From positions 1-35,111 of the forward strand of contig CALUYX010000007.1 in NCBI GenBank assembly GCA_944325115.1: 35,111 nucleotides of DNA. Direction: 5' to 3'. A model generated the notes under the pieces. That model ran no database searches. It was given only the letters and a program-made list of their open reading frames with translations, and was not told the origin of the DNA. Shown piece by piece: positions 33,499 through 35,111 of the stretch (within the stretch, counting starts at the first letter, position 1; the number at the start of each line of letters is the position of its first letter). The stretch comes from Candidatus Gastranaerophilales bacterium. Its GTDB lineage: Bacteria > Cyanobacteriota > Vampirovibrionia > Gastranaerophilales > Gastranaerophilaceae. Both the position numbers and the translations under genes were made by a program.

Positions 33499-33541
33499 GC
33501 GAAGCTTGAATCGTGACGGTTACGTCCGATGAAAGCGAGCA
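33499..33541 (+). repeat. 43-bp direct repeat, copy 1
   Basis: Identical over all 43 bases to 33606-33648. In this copy the flanks CCT and GG extend the stem, making a closed 48-base hairpin. Confidence 0.95.
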
Positions 33542-33605
33542 GGCATAAGGATGTGAGCCCGAACGGGAAGGCGAGAGCCTTGCCGACAGGGCGAAACTCG
33601 ACTAG

Positions 33606-33648
33606 GCGAAGCTTGAATCGTGACGGTTACGTCCGATGAAAGCGAGCA
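33606..33648 (+). repeat. 43-bp direct repeat, copy 2
   Basis: Exact second copy, offset by 107 bases. The flanks do not extend the stem here, so copy 1 looks like the fuller version. Confidence 0.95.
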
Positions 33649-33664
33649 TATGAAATAATTTAAG

Positions 33665-33693
33665 TTTCTTAAACTCACTTTTTGTGCTATTAT
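33665..33693 (+). promoter_or_regulatory. Candidate tpiA promoter
   Basis: TTTCTT (33665-33670), 17 bases, TATTAT (33688-33693). The leader would be about 28 bases and holds AAGGAG (33715-33720), 7 bases before the chosen start at 33728. Confidence 0.45.
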
Positions 33694-33727
33694 TTGTATG
33701 TTGATACAAAAAATAAGGAGTTTAAAA

Positions 33728-34504
33728 ATGAGCAGAAGACCTATTATTGCAGGTAACTGGAAAATGCACAATAACCGTGAAGAAAGCAAAAACCTTGTTT
33801 GCGGTATTAAAGAAGCAATTAAAGATATTGACAAAGACGCGCTTCCTGAGGTTGTTGTAGCTCCCGTGTTTACTTCTCTTGGCGTAGTAGCTGATGAAAT
33901 TGCAAGCTGCGGTTGCGGAAAAATTAAACTTGCTGCACAAAATTGCTACTATGAAGCAAAAGGTGCTTTTACAGGTGAAATTTCAATCGATATGATTAAA
34001 GATTTTGACGCTAAATTTATTATCATTGGTCACTCTGAACGTCGTCAATTGTTTTCTGAAACAGATGAAATGATTAACAAAAAAGCAAAAGCTATAATAG
34101 AAGCAGGTCTAACTCCTATTATCTGCTGTGGTGAAACACTTGAGCAAAGAGAACTTGGCGTAACAGACTCTCATATTGCTTCTCAAATTGTAAAAGCTCT
34201 TGAAGGTATTGCACCGACTGACGTTGCAAACGTTGTTATCGCTTATGAACCTATCTGGGCAATAGGCACAGGCAAAACTTGTGACAGCACTGAGGCAAAC
34301 AGAGTAATTAAGGGCATTAGAGCTACTGTTGCTCAAGTTGCAGGCAAAGAAAATGCCGATAAAGTAAGAATTCTATACGGCGGTTCTGTTAAACCCGAAA
34401 CTATTAAAGAACAAATGGCTCAATCTGATATTGATGGCGCTTTGGTTGGCGGCGCAAGCTTGAAAGCTGACAGCTTTGCTCAAATCATCAAAGGTGCTAT
34501 GTAG
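33728..34504 (+). CDS. tpiA: Triosephosphate isomerase
   Basis: A 258-residue glycolytic enzyme interconverting dihydroxyacetone phosphate and glyceraldehyde-3-phosphate. Active-site residues are N10 and K12 in AGNWKMH, H102 in IIGHSERR and E174 in AYEPIWAIGTGKT. The phosphate-binding YGGSVKP and GGASLK are also present. An upstream in-frame ATG at 33698 would add ten residues that the family lacks and would lie before the AAGGAG; the start at 33728 is preferred. The gene has stronger codon bias features (few rare codons) than its neighbours, as expected for a highly expressed enzyme. Confidence 0.97.
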   Translation: MSRRPIIAGNWKMHNNREESKNLVCGIKEAIKDIDKDALPEVVVAPVFTSLGVVADEIASCGCGKIKLAAQNCYYEAKGAFTGEISIDMIKDFDAKFIIIGHSERRQLFSETDEMINKKAKAIIEAGLTPIICCGETLEQRELGVTDSHIASQIVKALEGIAPTDVANVVIAYEPIWAIGTGKTCDSTEANRVIKGIRATVAQVAGKENADKVRILYGGSVKPETIKEQMAQSDIDGALVGGASLKADSFAQIIKGAM

Positions 34505-34520
34505 TACAAGCCTTATAATT

Positions 34521-34555
34521 AAAACAGCCTCTTTTTAGGGGCTGTTTTTTATTTT
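34521..34555. terminator. Bidirectional terminator between tpiA and metW
   Basis: AAAACAGCCTC (34521-34531) pairs with GGGGCTGTTTT (34538-34548) around a 6-base loop, with one G-T pair. It is T-rich after the stem on the plus strand and A-rich before it, so it can serve both convergent genes. Confidence 0.9.
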
Positions 34556-35111
34556 GAAATTACAAAGACTACTTCTTCTGAGAAGAAATTTGTAATTGTT
34601 CTGATTAACAAACCGCTTCTCATTTTTTTTCTTGTTAAATAAATTGACTCTTCTATTTTAATGTTTCTTTTTTTGCAGAACTCAAAAAAGTCATTCACGG
34701 TTAAAAGGTGAATGTTTGGCGTATTGTACCATTCATAGGGAAGTGCTTTACTCTTTGGCATTTTACCTTTAAAGAACAAGTAAAACCTTACTTTCCAATA
34801 TGCAAAATTTGGGAAACTTACAATTGAGCGCTTCGCTACTCTTAGCATTTCATCAATTACAAGCTCAGGGTTATTTGTAGATTGCAATGTCTGATTTAAA
34901 ATTGCATAGTCAAAACTTTTGTCGGGAAACTGTTTTAGCCCTTCATCTAAGTCACCCTGAATAACGCTCAAGCCTTTTTCAAGTGCTTCAATGACGCAAT
35001 TTTCATCAATTTCAACACCCACGCCTTTGACCTTTTTTTCGTCTATGAGCATTTTAAAAAGCGCGCCCGAGCCACAGCCAAGGTCGAGGATTTTAGAGTT
35101 TTCTTTTACCA
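34549..35111 (-). CDS. metW: MetW-like methyltransferase-fold protein (partial, runs off the window)
   Basis: Reading continues in frame to the window edge, so the first few codons are missing. The SAM-binding motif I ILDLGCGSGALF is just inside the edge, followed by VEIDENC, GDLDEGLKQFPDKSFDYAIL, the hallmark VSFPNFAYWKVR and LPYEWYNTPNIHL. These are the defining motifs of MetW, which works with MetX (homoserine acetyltransferase) in methionine synthesis and activates it. metX would lie just to the right. At least 187 residues are in the window, close to the full family length. Confidence 0.92.
   Translation of the reverse strand, partial: VKENSKILDLGCGSGALFKMLIDEKKVKGVGVEIDENCVIEALEKGLSVIQGDLDEGLKQFPDKSFDYAILNQTLQSTNNPELVIDEMLRVAKRSIVSFPNFAYWKVRFYLFFKGKMPKSKALPYEWYNTPNIHLLTVNDFFEFCKKRNIKIEESIYLTRKKMRSGLLIRTITNFFSEEVVFVISK

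Larger units (their letters stand above)
33494..33648 (+). ncRNA. GC-rich structured noncoding element with two 43-bp copies (undescribed)
   Basis: A roughly 155-base stretch that is about 55% G+C, unlike the AT-rich surroundings. It has three foldable units on the plus strand. Hairpin A (33496-33543) pairs CCTGC with GCAGG, GCTT with AAGC, ATCG with CGAT and GACG with CGTC, with a GA/GA internal loop and a GTTA tip. Unit B (33557-33592) pairs GCCC with GGGC, CGG with CCG and AAGGC with GCCTT around a GAGA (GNRA-type) tetraloop. Hairpin C (33606-33647) repeats the core of A exactly. The tandem G-A pairs and GNRA loop exist only on the plus strand, which suggests it is transcribed with the pilus operon. 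No known RNA family is recognised. No good ORF crosses it. Confidence 0.6.

Noticed and set aside
33499-33648. CRISPR array
   Set aside because: Only two repeats, a 64-base GC-rich spacer that is itself structured, and no cas genes.
33698-33727. Ten-residue N-terminal extension of tpiA
   Set aside because: It precedes the AAGGAG site and is not part of the enzyme family.
33520-33834. Minus-strand ORF across the structured element and tpiA start
   Set aside because: It owes its existence to the GC-rich repeat and overlaps a certain gene; composition is Arg/Ser/Pro-rich with no ribosome site seen.

Overview
The window looks like a chromosomal segment of a low-GC (about one third G+C by eye), Gram-negative-type bacterium. 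The best lineage guess is the non-photosynthetic cyanobacterial sister group Melainabacteria/Vampirovibrionia, probably the gut order Gastranaerophilales. This rests on the mix of genes: a cyanobacterial-style OmpR regulator followed by a C-terminal processing protease, a Ski2/Mtr4-like DSHCT helicase, RNase Y with YmdB, a secretin/GspE/GspF pilus-type operon and bacterial-type speH. It is an inference, not proven by a marker gene. No rRNA, tRNA, CRISPR array or transposase gene was found.

Layout. Positions 1-4555 hold speH (minus), a response regulator with a carboxyl-terminal protease, tsaD (minus) and a TPR/NHL lipoprotein-like or periplasmic protein. Positions 4552-12116 hold dnaA (minus) and a plus-strand operon of a radical SAM/SPASM protein, a two-domain M16 peptidase and a DExH helicase. 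Positions 12121-16096 are a minus-strand run: ruvC, a small membrane protein, mtnA and glmS. Positions 16100-19200 hold a cytosolic GH35-like beta-galactosidase and a small protein resembling the C-glycoside deglycosidase beta subunit (DUF6379). Positions 19200-21180 are accessory: two 25-26 codon small ORFs, a 451-residue unknown and a convergent 78-residue unknown. Positions 21405-24612 carry rny, ymdB and a PHP phosphoesterase, ending in a strong terminator. Positions 24732-26578 carry an all-helical unknown and obgE. Positions 26708-33491 are a four-gene type IV pilus/type II secretion operon (GspC/PilP-like, secretin, ATPase, platform protein). A GC-rich structured noncoding element lies at 33494-33648, followed by tpiA and a convergent metW that runs off the window.

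How the genes fit together. speH consumes S-adenosylmethionine for spermidine synthesis and mtnA recycles the methylthioadenosine that results; metW belongs to methionine synthesis. The pilus operon supplies the inner-membrane and outer-membrane core of a secretion or pilus machine, but pilins and prepilin peptidase are not in this window.

The most unusual features are: (1) the roughly 155-bp GC-rich element at 33494-33648, made of two exact 43-bp copies around a GNRA-capped stem, which looks like an undescribed structured RNA or palindromic repeat; (2) repeated near-leaderless promoters, where a well-spaced -10 box lies only 6-9 bases before an ATG; (3) a self-contained small-ORF transcription unit at 19224-19420; and (4) palindromes placed over the tsaD, ruvC and glmS promoters.
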